From: Neoceratodus forsteri
Taxonomy: Eukaryota > Chordata > Ceratodontiformes > Ceratodontidae
Direction: 5' to 3'
Assembly: GCA_016271365.2 (NCBI GenBank)
Contig: CM057456.1
Location: forward strand, 884,922,001 to 884,986,000
DNA length: 64,000 bases
Position 1 is the stretch's first letter. Each line of letters starts with the position of its first letter. This document shows, piece by piece, positions 50,960-62,471 of this stretch. The notes below the pieces were generated by a model, which had not been told where the DNA came from, ran no database searches, and was given only the letters and a program-made list of their open reading frames with translations. A program made the translations under genes and the position numbers.

Positions 50960-51720
50960 AACAACAACTAGTGCTGCCCACTGCCTTTCGAGACTCAGTA
51001 CTGAGGTCCTTGCACAACCACATGGGGCACCTTGGTATAGACAGAACACTTGACTTGGTGAGATCCAGATTCTATTGGCCTAAGATGGGGGCTGATGTGG
51101 AGCAACACATTCGAACTTGTAGTCGCTGCTTACAGAGGAAAGCTTTGCCCAGAGGGCTGCCCCCTTGTTAACATCACCACCAGTGCACCCATGGAGCTGG
51201 TCTGTATTGATTTTCTGAGTTTGGAGTCAGATCAAAGAAATATCAGTAATGTGCTGGTGGTCACTGACCATTTCACGAGATATGCCCAAGCTTTCCCCAC
51301 CAAAGACCAGAAAGCATCCACTGTGGCCAAAGTACTTGTAGAAAACTTTTTGTTCACTATGGGCTCCACAAAGAATCCATTCTGATCAAGGGAGAGACTT
51401 TGAGAGTCGTCTGATCAAAGAGATGCTTTCTCTGTGGGAGTGCGAAAGTCCAGAACCACTCCTTACCACCCCCAGGGACCCACAGCCTGAGCGTTTCAAC
51501 GCACTTTGCTAGATATGCTAGGCACCCTGCACCCAAAGGACAAGCCTAGATGGAGCCAACAAATTAGCACCCTGGTACATGCTTATAACTGCACCAAAAG
51601 TGATGCCACTGGATTCTCCCCTACCGCCTGATGTTTGGAAGAGAAGCTCGACTACCAGTAGATGTGTGTTTGGGGTCTCTCCTGATGGGGTTCAAGCTGA
51701 CAACTATTTACAGTATGTGC
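50960..51720 (+). pseudogene. Gypsy-2 integrase
   Basis: The zinc-binding domain (50971-51160) shows LHNHMGHLGIDRTLDLVRSR, FYWPKMGADV and RTCSRCLQRK (H-H-C-C present). The core at 51190-51385 reads MELVCIDFLSLESDQRNISN and VTDHFTRYAQAFPTK. The later DDE residues lie in broken frames (DQGRDFESRL near 51390; GTLHPKDKPRWSQQI near 51520). LMFGREARLPVDVC (about 51630-51675) closes the core. Confidence 0.88.
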
Positions 51721-52900
51721 AAAGTTAAAGGCCCAGCTAACTCATGCGTACCAACTGGCTCAAACCATGGCTGCCAAAAGAAATCTGGCCAACAAAGAAA
51801 GGTATGATAAAAGGTGAAAGCACAGGAACTCCAGGAGGAGATCGGGTATTGCTAAGAAATCTGGGACTGCATGGCAAGCACAAGATTGCTGACAGATGGC
51901 ACCATCTCCCTCACATTGTAGTGGGCAAACTAGATGATCTGCCAGTGTACAAAGTAAGGCCTGAGAATAATTCAAAAGATGTAAAAACAATGCATAGAAA
52001 TCATTTACTGCCCATTGGACAAATCTTAATTGAGTCTGAGCCCTAGAAGATGCCCCTCTGGACCAGTGACTAGAGCTGCTGCTAAGAAAGATCAAGAAAG
52101 TCTGCACCTACAGAAGCAAAGTTAAAGTGTTCCCTCCACAAGTCCCAGTTGAGCATGACTGTCAGTCCATATCGGAAGAAAGTGAGGTGACTTTGAATAC
52201 TATCCTTCTTCGAACTGAGTCAATTGTTTGAGGGCAATCCCTAGTCAATACTGGAGATAAAGCTGGGCCTTCTGGACTGTCTAAGCCCCCAGCTTCATCC
52301 CTGGAGCCAATGCTCCCAGAAAGTGAAGTGCAAAGCATCAGATCAGATGAAATGGAATCATTGTGCATGGTTGAACTGTTTGAGCTTTCAGGGAGGAAAA
52401 TGATAGATTAGGGCAGACTGGTGATACACCGAACAAGAAGAGTATTTTGAGTGCCCTGACAGTCGACTGCAAGTGTCTGAAAGCTCTCCATGCGAGCAAA
52501 TGTTGTGGACTCAGAAACTGTAACTCCTGGAGCTGAAAGTGCCCCAAGTTCTAGCCTCTCTACCCCCATGGAGACTCCTGACAAGTGAGACAATGCTGAA
52601 AATGAGGCTCAGAGTGCAGAGACTATAACAGTTCCCCTAGAAAGACTGGTCGACTGTAAAGCCTGTGGTGCACCTCAGTTATGATTCACTTGGGAGGCCT
52701 GTGGACTTGCCTCTCAATGTTGTCCATAAAGGGTGTATGTGTCCCGAGCTCATTGCCCAAACTGAGCATCAGTGCTAACTCCAAGTTACTTGTGTTGCCC
52801 TCTAAGTGTAGCCTTGCCCCATCCAGCCCCAAGGTAACTGATAGGGAAGGGCCCCCTCTCTTCAGGTTTCATGTACAAGAGGTAATAACTTGAGTTATGG
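51721..52900 (+). pseudogene. Gypsy-2 integrase C-terminal region and tail
   Basis: RVLLRNLGLHGKHKIADRWH and MHRNHLLPIGQIL (51840-52035) equal the corresponding stretch in Gypsy-1. After it, frames are short. A 'PLNVVHKGC' motif around 52710 again matches Gypsy-1 (INVVHKR). No membrane or signal segment of an envelope protein is seen. Confidence 0.65.
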
Positions 52901-53081
52901 TACAATGTGTATGTAATACTGTGTAAAGTGACGTACTGCAATGTTTCAGAAATGTGTTCTTGGTAAAATGATATATTGACTGATGATTACATGTGCGAGC
53001 CTAATGCAAATGTATATGGTTGCAGTTAAAACTTATAGAGTACTTGCTGGCCAGACGTCAAGCTTTCCCAACCAGGAAGGG
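52901..53081 (+). other. Gypsy-2 3' noncoding region with short purine run
   Basis: Untranslated sequence between the last coding remnants and the 3' LTR. The purine run 'aggaaggg' (53074-53081) directly before TGTAACC is the likely second-strand primer, short and interrupted. Confidence 0.6.
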
Positions 53082-54687
53082 TGTAACCCCCTGCAAATGG
53101 GGTTCCCAAAAGACTTCAGGAGCTTGCTTGAATGCTCCAAGCCTGAATGGTGTTTGGCATTTAAGCCATTTATCAGTGAGTGTTTTAGAACCTCTGGTAC
53201 TGTCTCTTTAAGAGCTGTCTGCTTGCAGACATAATTAGTTGTATGGGGGACTGTGTGTTTCTTTGATTGAGTACCACTCAAGCTGCTGCCAATTCACTTC
53301 ATTTTGCAGTCACTAGGGTGCAAAGGGAACCTATCTGACAGATGTAACTGTTTGCCAGAAATTATTTAGAGTAATAATGAAATTACAGTTTGTCTAACCT
53401 GCTTTCTTTGCAGTCAGAACTGTGTCTGCTAGTTCCCCATTCTAGTTTTGAACTGCTGAACTGGACCAATCAGTGTGGGGTAAGCTAGCTCTAAAATGGT
53501 GCCTTGGACGAATCAGAACTTGGACTCATAATCTGAGCCAGCCACAAGAGGATTGTATGGGCAGTGACTCTGGGAGATGTAGTTTAGACTTCAGCACCTT
53601 TTGGACCAACAGCAGCAGTCTATTGTGAGTGACAGCCAATCCAGTCAAGAACTGGGAGGAACTCAAAGGAAGTGCCGGTTTTGTCGGTTGGAGTTTCAGT
53701 TGAGCTTTGGCAGTGAAGAAGGAAGGAGCCCTGTGCTTTTTCAGTGTGCAGTTTTAGTCAAAAAAACGTGTGTAAGGCCCAGAGTTCGGTCTGCAGCTTG
53801 TTAGGACTGAATCCGTCCTGAAAAGAATCAAAGGATCTCTGAAGAGTAGAAACCAGGCTCCCTGTAGAAGACTGGAGGAATTGCTGAAAATTACACTCGG
53901 TCTGTCAGGAACTGAATCTGCTGTGTGTTCTCCCGGGTATTGTGCAGTAATTGCGATCGGGATACAGATGCAGCCTGCCTGGTATAGTGCTTTCTTTTAT
54001 GGATGTGTGAAGAGGTTTGTGCACCTCAAGTGAGCCCTGCTGACATTGAAGGACCCTATCTTATTTGGAGGTCATGAGTACTAATTCAGGGTCGCTCCCT
54101 GTTGAATTGCCACATTAAATCCAAATGGAATTACTGTACTGCTGACTGTTTAATTCTCCTTTTCTCTGTGTGAAAGGGCCCCTACCAGCTGCCACGGTTT
54201 GGACTAGCCACTAGGGCTTGGGTACCCAGGGACAGTAACTGATAGGGATAGGCCTGTGCACAGAGCCATAGGTAGATTATTAGAGTGATAAGCTAATTAA
54301 CCTGATTTCCCCTGTCCTTGTTATATCCCCTAAATAAATCAGAGCTGCCTGTTTCAGAAAGTTATACTGCCTGAGGTAATTGTCTATGTTAAAGTACTGT
54401 ACTGTGATTGTTGCACTGTATCTCGTTTCACAGGAGGTCCCAGTGCGGAACTAGACCTGGGGGTAAGTGTATACTGTGAAGGTAATTCTGATGATATATT
54501 GTGGGGCCACTAGTGGGAAGAAAGGGGGGTTGCAGTGTCCCAGAGGGCTGTGACCAAGTTAGTTTAACTATTGCAAACCCTGACCTCTGGGTGGAGGCAC
54601 CCGCCATTGGATCCAGGCCCCTCAACCTGTTAGTGGCAAATCAGGCAGGGGTAGTAGCCCCTGGGATAGCGCCATCTAGGGGTTACA
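53082..54687 (+). repeat. Gypsy-2 3' LTR
   Basis: Direct copy of 44998-46590. It contains an AATAAA signal in 'cccctaaataaatcaga' (about 54330-54340). It ends GGGGTTACA followed by CACA, matching the CACA before the 5' LTR. Confidence 0.93.
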
Positions 54688-54699
54688 CACACAAAGTGC

Positions 54700-54778
54700 A
54701 AATTGGGATCACACCCACACATGGGTGTGGGGCTGTTAGTGTTGACTGTTTCCCTTTAAAAGAGCTTCCGGATATTTT
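54700..54778 (-). repeat. About 75-bp dispersed repeat, copy 2
   Basis: The reverse complement reads 'cttttaaagggaaacagtcaacactaacagccccacaccca' and continues to 'tcccaatttgcact', matching 10658-10735. A short palindrome around CCCACACATGGGTGTGG lies inside it. Confidence 0.65.
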
Positions 54779-55208
54779 TGTAAATGTTTTCTGAAGTGAA
54801 ACTTGCTCTGTCTAAAAGTGTTCTCCATTTGGGGCTCCCTGCCTGCTAATCTCCTACCTGGTTCTTCCTGCAGACTGAGAATTACATAATGTGCATGTTA
54901 GGCACATTTGCAAAATAAGAAATATGCTTTCCAAAGGTCCCCCTTGATGCCTGTGGCTACATGGGTAGAGGTCCATGAAACTGACTGCAAAAATAAAATA
55001 CTATCCATTGTAAAAAAATATATGGACACCGTGGATGCAGAAATATTCATACATAATCTTTTACATGAATAATGCCATCATTCAAATTATTCAAAAATTC
55101 CTGAAGTGTATGGCCCAATACTACAAGAAATGTCAAAAAAATGACTGCAGCCTACCCTGTACTGCCAGCTGCATCATCATCATCAGTATCATCATCATCG
55201 TCAATAAT
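54779..55208. other. Gene-free stretch ending in an (ATC)n run
   Basis: No element is recognised up to 55150. At 55170-55200 an ATC/ATCATC run occurs which, read on the minus strand, encodes an Asp-rich stretch (DDDD). It belongs with the ORF remnant beyond the L1 at 61.93 kb. Confidence 0.5.
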
Positions 55209-55723
55209 TTCTGATACGACTTTTTTTTTTAAACAATATTTTTATTAAGGTGTTTTCCAATAGACAGAAAAAGTCAGTGTACTTTATACAATCTCCAGGC
55301 GATACCCACAGTTTCAACATACAATTTGTCCACATGAGAGAAAGGTGAAGCAATGCCAAAATAAGACGAAGGCCATTATACATCCATATATCTATCAGCT
55401 TGGGGAATAACCCCTACAGTCAATATGGCCAAAGGCCTCACATATCATACAAAAATATAAGAACCTTCTGTTCAATTACATACTGGTATCCACTGGAATG
55501 ACCCAATAATACCATCCCAGTCTAATCCTAGAAGTCCCCATGATAAACAATACCGGTATCCACATGGAGAAATTATCCGTTTCATCTTGAATACAATTAG
55601 GAAAAAAGGAAAGCGAGAAAAGATGAAAGAAAAAGAAAGGAGAAGGAGGTCTCAGCATGGTAGGGGGAGGGTACAATCTAGGGGCCTGGGGACAAGAAGG
55701 ACCAGGCACTACTTTATTCCAGA

Positions 55724-58700
55724 TTATGTTATAGTGGCTAAAAACTGTAAAATATTCTTATTTTCTTTATGAGCTCGAAAATACAAAAAGGGCAACCATC
55801 TAGCTTTAAATTTGTCCACCTGGGTTCTCAACTTAGCCGTCAGCTGTTCTATCTGCATGGTCTGCAGACAAGTAGCATACCATAAATCTTCTGTTGGGAT
55901 AACTGGAGACAGCCATCGCTTAGTGATGGCTTTCAGTGCCACTGCTAACAACATGCTAAACAACAGACTTTGCAATCTGGTTAGCATGTTCTTAGGTACC
56001 AGGCCAAATAACCACACTTCTGGGGACATTGGTAAGCTGACCTCAAAAATCCGACTAAAGGCAGTCTGGATTTGGTCCCAATACGGCTTAAGTTTGATAC
56101 AAGTCCAAAATATATGGGTATGTGTACCTTTCTCTCCGCATTTCCTCCAGCAGAGGTTGGTATTAAAGGTCCCAAAATGTTTTGTGATAGAGGGGGTTAG
56201 AAAGAACCTGGTCACCACCTTCCATCTGAATTCTCTAAGGGATAAAGAGACAGAGGTGTGATGTACCCCATCCCAAACCCGGGTCCAGTCCTCTTCCTGT
56301 AGCCTAATACCCCCTCTTCCTCCCACCTGGACACCAAATCAGTGATTCAAGGGGAACTCTGGGCATCCAGAGCTGACACTAATTTTGAAATTAATCCTCT
56401 ACTGTTAATCTGCTGAAAAAGGTGCATGAAAACATCTTGCAATGAGTGTGGTTGCCAATAGACAGAAGTGTTGGATTCCCCCTCCCAGCAGGAAGTGTCT
56501 AATCTGTAAAAACCTAAAGAAGTCTTGGCCTGGTAAATTGTATTCTGAACTTAATTCTTGAAAAGACTTAAAAATGCCTCTGTCAAAAAATTGTTCAACT
56601 CTGCAGAGTCCCTTTCTGAACCACCTAGTAAACCCTGCGTCCAGGCACAGTGGCGCAAAATCCAAACATGCCCGGAGAGGCGTAGAATAACTTATCTTGA
56701 TTATAAGTTTTAGTTTTTTGCAAACATCAACCCGTTCCTGCTTCATTGATGTTGTCCACGGATTATTAAAGGGAAGTTTGGAGAGACCCTTTCATCCATG
56801 AGCAGCATATCATCGATTCTTACCGCAGGAATCAGGGGTCGCTCCAACTCAGTCCAGAGAGGAGGATCCTCTACCACTAAAAACTTAGCCAGTGCTCCCA
56901 GTTGGGCTGCCCAGTAATATTTCTTAAAGTCCGGCAATCCCAGCCCCCCTAGGGTTTTGGCCCTCAACAAAGTGGACCATTATATACTGGGTGGGTGGTT
57001 TCGCCTAAAAAAAAACCAGGAGACTGAGGCTTTCAACTCCTTCCAGAAAAGACTTGGAGGTTTTAAAGGGCTAGCAGAGAAAACGAATAGAAATCTAGGC
57101 AGCACATTCATGCGAATACACTCAATTCTTCCAGAAAGAGAGAGTGGGAGGAGGTTCCACCTATGAAAGTCTTCCTGCAATACTTGTAATAACTTCAAAT
57201 GATTAACATTATACAATCTTTTACTGTCTCTGGGGATCTGGACCCCTAGGTAGTGGAAGCAATCCTTCACCCATCTAAATTGCCCGACCTGAGGAAGAGG
57301 AAACCGACTGCCAGCCCTGATCAGAGATATTTCAGTTTTTGCCTCATTGACTTTGAAACCAAAGACTGCTCCAAACTCTGCCAACACTGTGTTAAGGAAG
57401 GGGATAGAGCATTCTAAATCTGACATATAGAGCAGGGTATCATCTGCATAATGAGAGATCCTCAGCTACTCCCCCCCCCATTCTTATCCCCTTGTAATCC
57501 CCAGATTGTCTGACCCATGCCACCAGGGGTACCATGCTAATGGAAAAAAGTATGGGAGAGAGCAGGCAGCCCTGCCTGGTACCTCTCTCAATTCTGAAAG
57601 CTGCAGAGGTCTCCCTGTTAACCCGTATTTGGGCTGTAGGGTGTCTATAAATGTTAGCTATCCATTGAAGAAATTTCTCACCAAAGCCAAATCTCTTTAA
57701 TGTGTGTTCCAAAAAAAGCCAATCAAGCCTATCAAAGGCTTTTTCCGCGTCTTATGCAATAACACCATTAGTGATATCATGGGGCAAGGAGTCCACTGCT
57801 GAGATGGCATTGAGAAGCAACTGGATATTATCTTGGCTATGACGGCCGGGTATGAATCCAGTCTGGTCCGAGTGAATTATTATGGGGATTAGCGATTGTA
57901 ATCTGGTACTTATCAATTTTGTAAATATCTTAGCATCTTGACTGAGGAGGGATATTGGGGGATAACTCCCACAATCAGTGGGACCCTTACCCTGCTTAGG
58001 GATAAGTGAAATTAAGGCTTCCTGCCAAGAATCTGGGGCAGCTCCTGGTTCATGCACTGCATTGCAGACTTTCACCAACAACGGCACAAGCTCCTGGGTG
58101 AACTGCTTGAAAAATTTGGCTGGAAATCCATTGGGACCAGGAGATTTACCAGTCTGCAGAGATTTGATCACCGCCCATACCTCCTCCTCTGTCAAGAGAC
58201 ACTCAAGAGTTCTTCTCTGATCCTCAGTCAAGGCAGGAAGCTGTACCCTGTCCAAAAACTCTGAGATCTTGTACTCATGATTAGGGCCTCATTCCCTCTC
58301 ATAGAGGGACTTGAAGAAAGTGACAAATACCTCCGCCACTTCTCCCGGTTTAGTCACCAGAATACTAGGATCTTTTTGAGACTTCACCTTAGTGATATAT
58401 ATGTCAGCTTCCTGCTTCTTGAGTCGCAGGGCTAGTAGCTTGCCCACCCTCTCTTCCCCCCCATAGTACTTCTGATTAGTAAGTCATAAAGAGTTGAGGA
58501 CTTTACAGGTCATTAATTGATTATGCACCTCCCTGGCAGCACTCAACCGAGTCAAGACATCCAGGTCCCTTGATTCCTTATGTTCTGACTCTAGTTTGGT
58601 TATTTCTTCTACATTTTTTGCCATTTTAGCTTTATATTGTTTGTTCAGGAATGCTGTATGGCTAATGAACCTCCCTCTGAGGACTGCCTTAAGACCGTCC

Positions 58701-59560
58701 CAGATATATTTCAGAGCTGAGTTGGCCTCCCTGTTGTCCTCAGTATAGTGCAGCATGGTATCCTTTATCTTTTGGACAAGGTTCCTGTCCCCCAGAACAC
58801 CAGGATCAAACCTCCAGCCCCCACCCGGTCCCACTGTATACGTGCCTGCACCATAGAATGATCAGAGAAGGTGACTGAACAAATAGCCATCTCCTGGAAT
58901 ATGTGAACCTCCCTCTTAGCAGTATAAATATGGTCTATTCTTGAACAGGACTGGGATGCTAGGGTGAAAAAGGTAAAGTCCCGAGCAGTTGGATTTTGCA
59001 ACCTCCATACATCTACCAACCCCCTTACTTGTATTAATATCTTAAGGAGTCTGGAAGTACCCATGTGGCCCCCTCTAAGGGGAGGGGATTTATCCAAAAC
59101 ACAATTTTCGACCGTATTCCAATCCCATAATACACACAGTGTGGCAGGAGGGAGTGAGTCAATATGTTTAAACAATGCTGTAAAAAAGGCCCCCGATAAA
59201 GGGGTGGGTGCATACACTGAAACAATGTGTATTGGTGTGCCCCTCAGTTCCTCTGACATGATCACCTATCGACCATTACCCTCTGTCTGGCATCCTGTCA
59301 CCTGGAGCGGAAGACCTCTCTTGACCAAAATTGCTGTCCCAACCTTCAAAGTGGTGGGATGGGAGTCAGCAAAAACCTCCCCCACCCACATCCGTCTCAG
59401 TTTCTCATGTTCTGCTTTCAATAATTTGGTTTCTTGTAAACAGCCAATTTCACAGCCCACTTTCTGTAATTCTTGCAATATTTTAATTAGTTTCACCACA
59501 TTGTTGATACCATTAACATCGATAGTGCCTATTAAGTGTACCCATGTGGACTTTTCAAGT
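55724..59560 (-). pseudogene. L1-type ORF2: endonuclease and reverse transcriptase
   Basis: On the minus strand the endonuclease starts near 59560: IDVNGINNVVKLIKIL, CLQETKLL, then a stop at 59266-59268. It continues with IHIVSVYAPTPLSG, VLWDWNTVENCVLD (GDFN changed to WDWN) and CSRIDHIYTA, then SDHSMVQARI (to 58.83 kb). RT: EEEVWAVIKSLQTGKSPGPN and GFPAKFFKQF (58190-58100), SYPPISLLSQDAKIFTKLIS, QTGFIPGRHSQDNI, a stop at 57749-57751, EKAFDRLDWLFL, RGTRQGCLLSPILFSI. After a shift the active site SLYADDTLLYM (YADD at 57450-57439) is intact. The C-terminal region continues in several frames to 55724, with a Cys/His stretch around CWRKCGEKGTHTHIFWTC. At least two stops and four shifts. Confidence 0.9.
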
Positions 59561-60941
59561 CACCATTCCCAGCCCCCAAACCCCTCCCCCATACCAGGCC
59601 TCAACAGAAGAAAAGAAAGCTAATAAGCAGAACCAACAAAGGAGAAAAAGATCCTGTTTAAAACTGCAGGGTCATCTATAATGCATACAACAAATCCAAT
59701 CAGTGGTCAAACAACCTTCCCTGACCGGAGTATTGAGAGAAAACCTGTAAAATCACACTTGAGAGCCCTGCAGGTAGATTTAGAGTACCCCCCCAAGTGG
59801 GTGTGGATTCCAAAGGAAAAGCCCTCAGAGATCCATTGACAGGGGAGTAAAGCACGTAGTGTGCCGAGAGAGAGTCTCTGGCTATTGAAGTCTCTAACCC
59901 TCCTCCTCTGTCCAAAATTGTTAGGACTTGGTGGTTATCCTTAAGCCCCCTGCCAGGATGATGCTATTTCTTTCAAAAATTAAATGACTGATTGATTGAG
60001 CCATCTGAATCAACAGTTACCTCTCACACCAAAAAAAAAAAAAAAAAAAAAAAACATTTTAATGTCTGAATGAGGCTGATAGTTCTGCCTAGCACTTCCA
60101 TGTGCAACACCTCTATTTTAACCCAAGAGGGCATCCACCTTTCTCCGCCCCCCCCCCAGAGGCTAATAACCCCCGGGAGAGATAGAACTGTGCATCTGAG
60201 AAAGAGAAAACACCAAATGTTTACAACAGCGGCCCTTAGAACTGGGCACAACATTGTATACAACAAATGATTTCAATGGGCTCTGAAAGATGCAGCCAAA
60301 TAAAGATCTGTCTCGGGGAATCTGGCAATTTTCCAAAACCCTTGGTTCACGATGTTGTTTTTAGAAATCCCCTAAATAACCTGGACAGAGGAAAATAAGC
60401 ACATACTACACAACTTTAAATGTCAGTTTAACAACACTTGCATGCTGTTCAGAACACCAGTTATATGTCCAGACAACAGTAGCCACAGTTTGCTGGTACC
60501 GAAACGTACTGTCCATGCAGTCAGGAAGCACATAGCTGGGGAGCAGTGCCAGAAGGGACAAAGTCCAGACAGTCCCATCTAAAATGTGTCAACAGGAAAC
60601 CACTCCCCACTGCTCAGTTCCATCTTAGGAGCCATTCAATACAGGAGAGTTGCAGCAACAGACAAAAAATATCCCCGAGGATCTAGCCTCTGCAGCAACT
60701 CCACTCCAGAGAGGAAAATATCCCAAACAAGGAGGTACAGTCATTTATTAAGTTGTTTAGGAATCAACCATTTAGCAATATTGGCGTGAAGGGGTAGAAG
60801 GGAATCTACATGTCTTTTGCCAGGCCTATTACCCCCTGGTGCTATCTGCCACAGTCTCTCCTCTATTTCCAGATCGGCTTGTTCTTCACTGGTATCAGGC
60901 ACTGGGATCCCAAGGGTGTTCAGCTTAGGGGTCGCCTGTAA
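59561..60941 (-). other. Unusually long L1 inter-ORF segment with an A24 tract
   Basis: About 1.4 kb separate the ORF1 stop from the first ORF2 motif, where L1 elements usually have well under 200 bp. It contains A24 at 60031-60054 (plus strand) and a C9 run near 60150. No reading frame with a motif is seen. A plus-strand retroposed insertion ending in the A24 tract is one explanation; a family-specific spacer is another. Confidence 0.5.
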
Positions 60942-61817
60942 TTAGGTATCAAATACTTGGATTCCCTCAGTGTCTTGCAGCCACAATTTAGCCGGGTAGC
61001 ACAGGAATGCTTTGTGACCCTTTTCTCTAAGCATTTTAACCACTGTCAGGACCTTTTTCCTTTTGTTCACCATATGGTGAGGGAAGTCCTGGTCGATGTA
61101 CACTCGCTGACCATCAAAACTGAGATTTTTCTTGCCCCAGGCTAATTGCAGGATTCTGTCTTTTGTGATACATTTCAGAAATCTAACCTGGATTGCATGG
61201 GGAGGGGCTCCCGGTTTGGGCTTGGGAGCAGCTGATCGATGAGCCCTCTCTATTTCCAACAGATAATCCTCCAGTAGCTCAAGTTCCTGGTGAAGCCATG
61301 AGTCGATGTAGGCTATCATGTCGGCATGCTCAGCACCTTCGGATATTCTCGAGATGCGGATGTTATTACGCCTTGTTCTTGCTTCTGCATCCTCTGCCGA
61401 AAGCATCAATTCTCTCTCTATGAGGTAGAGGTAGGCCAGCGAATGCCCGTAGGCCATGTGTTCATTGCTTATAGTTTCCAGATGTGACTCTACCTCTGTA
61501 GTACGAGCCTCAAATTTTTTTAAATCAGATTGTAGTCCCGAGATTTTAGCATCTATTCTGTGTAGAATTTTAAACATGAGATTTCCAACGGCCTTTGTAA
61601 AGGTGGATGCTGAGTTAGAGTTATATTCAGAGCCCGAGTCATCTTCATCAGCCGAAGCTGTGAGAATAGAGGAGCGGGACATGGCTGGGCTAACAGGCTG
61701 CATGGGCATCTGTCTCACAGAATTACGCGCTGGTGTCCCAAAGTCTTTTTTTTTTTTTTCCCCATCTTCGTGACTTCTCTTGCAGTAAAATTCAATGCAG
61801 AGAAACCTCAAATTCAA
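60942..61817 (-). CDS. L1-type ORF1 protein, open frame
   Basis: The 291-codon frame is uninterrupted. The likely true start lies inside it: the first 20 or so residues (EFYCKRSHEDGEKKKKD) run through a T-rich stretch at 61750-61762, and a Met at about residue 38 follows. Domains: a Ser/Asp-rich N-terminal part, a coiled coil at about residues 85-150 (LHRIDAKISGLQSDLKKFEA), the RRM-like core with ARTRRNNIRISRISEG (about 148-163), and a basic C-terminal domain with RILQLAWGKKNLSFDGQRVY (about 225-245). These are the marks of L1 ORF1, an RNA-binding trimeric chaperone. ORF2 of the same copy is dead, so the open frame need not mean activity. Confidence 0.85.
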   Translation of the reverse strand: MNLRFLCIEFYCKRSHEDGEKKKKDFGTPARNSVRQMPMQPVSPAMSRSSILTASADEDDSGSEYNSNSASTFTKAVGNLMFKILHRIDAKISGLQSDLKKFEARTTEVESHLETISNEHMAYGHSLAYLYLIERELMLSAEDAEARTRRNNIRISRISEGAEHADMIAYIDSWLHQELELLEDYLLEIERAHRSAAPKPKPGAPPHAIQVRFLKCITKDRILQLAWGKKNLSFDGQRVYIDQDFPHHMVNKRKKVLTVVKMLREKGHKAFLCYPAKLWLQDTEGIQVFDT

Positions 61818-61927
61818 ACGATGGCTGCTGATTACTATTTAGAATCACTCTGGTATAGCGGAGTATCGGGGCTAAGCCGCCATTCGGGTCGTGACGCAAA
61901 CCGGAAGTCCCTTCTGATATGACTTTT

Positions 61928-62080
61928 ACAAGTGTCAATGCCTCTGCTCCCTCTCTCCCAGTAGTTCTGCTTTTGACCTTTTTGAGGTCCTCTATGGCCT
62001 GCCTAGTAGTGTGGGCTGCAGCATCATTAAACACTGATGAAAAAAAAAAACGTGTGCTGCAAGTTACAGTAAAACAGGTA
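61928..62080 (-). pseudogene. Unidentified ORF fragment interrupted by the L1
   Basis: On the minus strand the frame reads FNDAAAHTTRQAIEDLKKVK and GAEALTLVKVISE up to the L1 target site. Beyond the L1 (from 55208 down) it continues as II followed by an Asp-rich run and ends at a stop near 55155. A pyrimidine-rich tract with CAG precedes it at about 62037-62050 and could be a splice acceptor. I do not recognise the family; an old DNA-transposon protein with an acidic tail or a host exon are both possible. Confidence 0.4.
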
Positions 62081-62471
62081 ATTATTGCCAATAAATGCTT
62101 GCTATGTTCGTGCTTTTAACCTCAGCACGAACAATAACAGATAGCAACATTTTTTATTGAGTATTCAAAATAATTAGATTTTATTGAAAGCATTGTAAAA
62201 TGAAGCTTTAATTAATAAATACACTAAATACAGGCAGGCCATAAAGAAGAAGGCATATACAATAGCGATCGCTTTGCACTACAGTTGATGCCCCCCAACA
62301 CAGCACAGCTCTGTACTTTTATTTGAGCAGATCACACTGCTGCTGTCTTCAATAATCTTTTCTTACTTTGGACACCTTAGCAACAGTAGAAAAAGAGATA
62401 AAATAATGCAAACAAAGCATTAAAGCATCAGCATTAAATCATCATCAGCAGCAGCATTTGGCAATGCTGCA
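62081..62471. other. AT-rich gene-free stretch
   Basis: Contains 'atcatcagcagcagca' runs near 62440-62456 and otherwise AT-rich unique sequence. No coding signal. Confidence 0.4.

Larger units (their letters stand above)
44998..54687 (+). mobile_element. Gypsy-2: LTR retrotransposon with both LTRs
   Basis: Two direct LTRs (1593 and 1606 bp) start TGTAACCCCC and end GGGGTTACA. They flank a 6.5-kb interior with primer site, gag, zinc knuckle, protease, RT, RNase H, integrase, a C-terminal tail and a short purine run. Both outer sides show CACA (44994-44997 and 54688-54691), a 4-bp target duplication. The domain order PR-RT-RH-IN and the motifs are of Gypsy (Metaviridae) type. All genes are broken, mostly by one-base shifts. 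Confidence 0.93.
55209..61927 (-). mobile_element. L1-type LINE, full length but broken, with target site duplication
   Basis: The minus-strand order is 5' UTR (from about 61911), ORF1 (61817-60942), a long inter-ORF segment, ORF2 (about 59560-55724), a 3' UTR and a poly(A) tail (T-run at 55221-55230). TTCTGATACGACTTTT (55209-55224) and TTCTGATATGACTTTT (61912-61927) form a 16-bp target duplication with one mismatch. ORF1 with coiled coil plus RRM-like region and ORF2 with APE endonuclease and RT but no RNase H are L1/Tx1-group features. Confidence 0.93.

Noticed and set aside
51744..52900. Envelope gene downstream of Gypsy-2 pol
   Set aside because: No signal peptide, cleavage site or membrane helix is visible in any frame; the first part is the integrase C-terminus.
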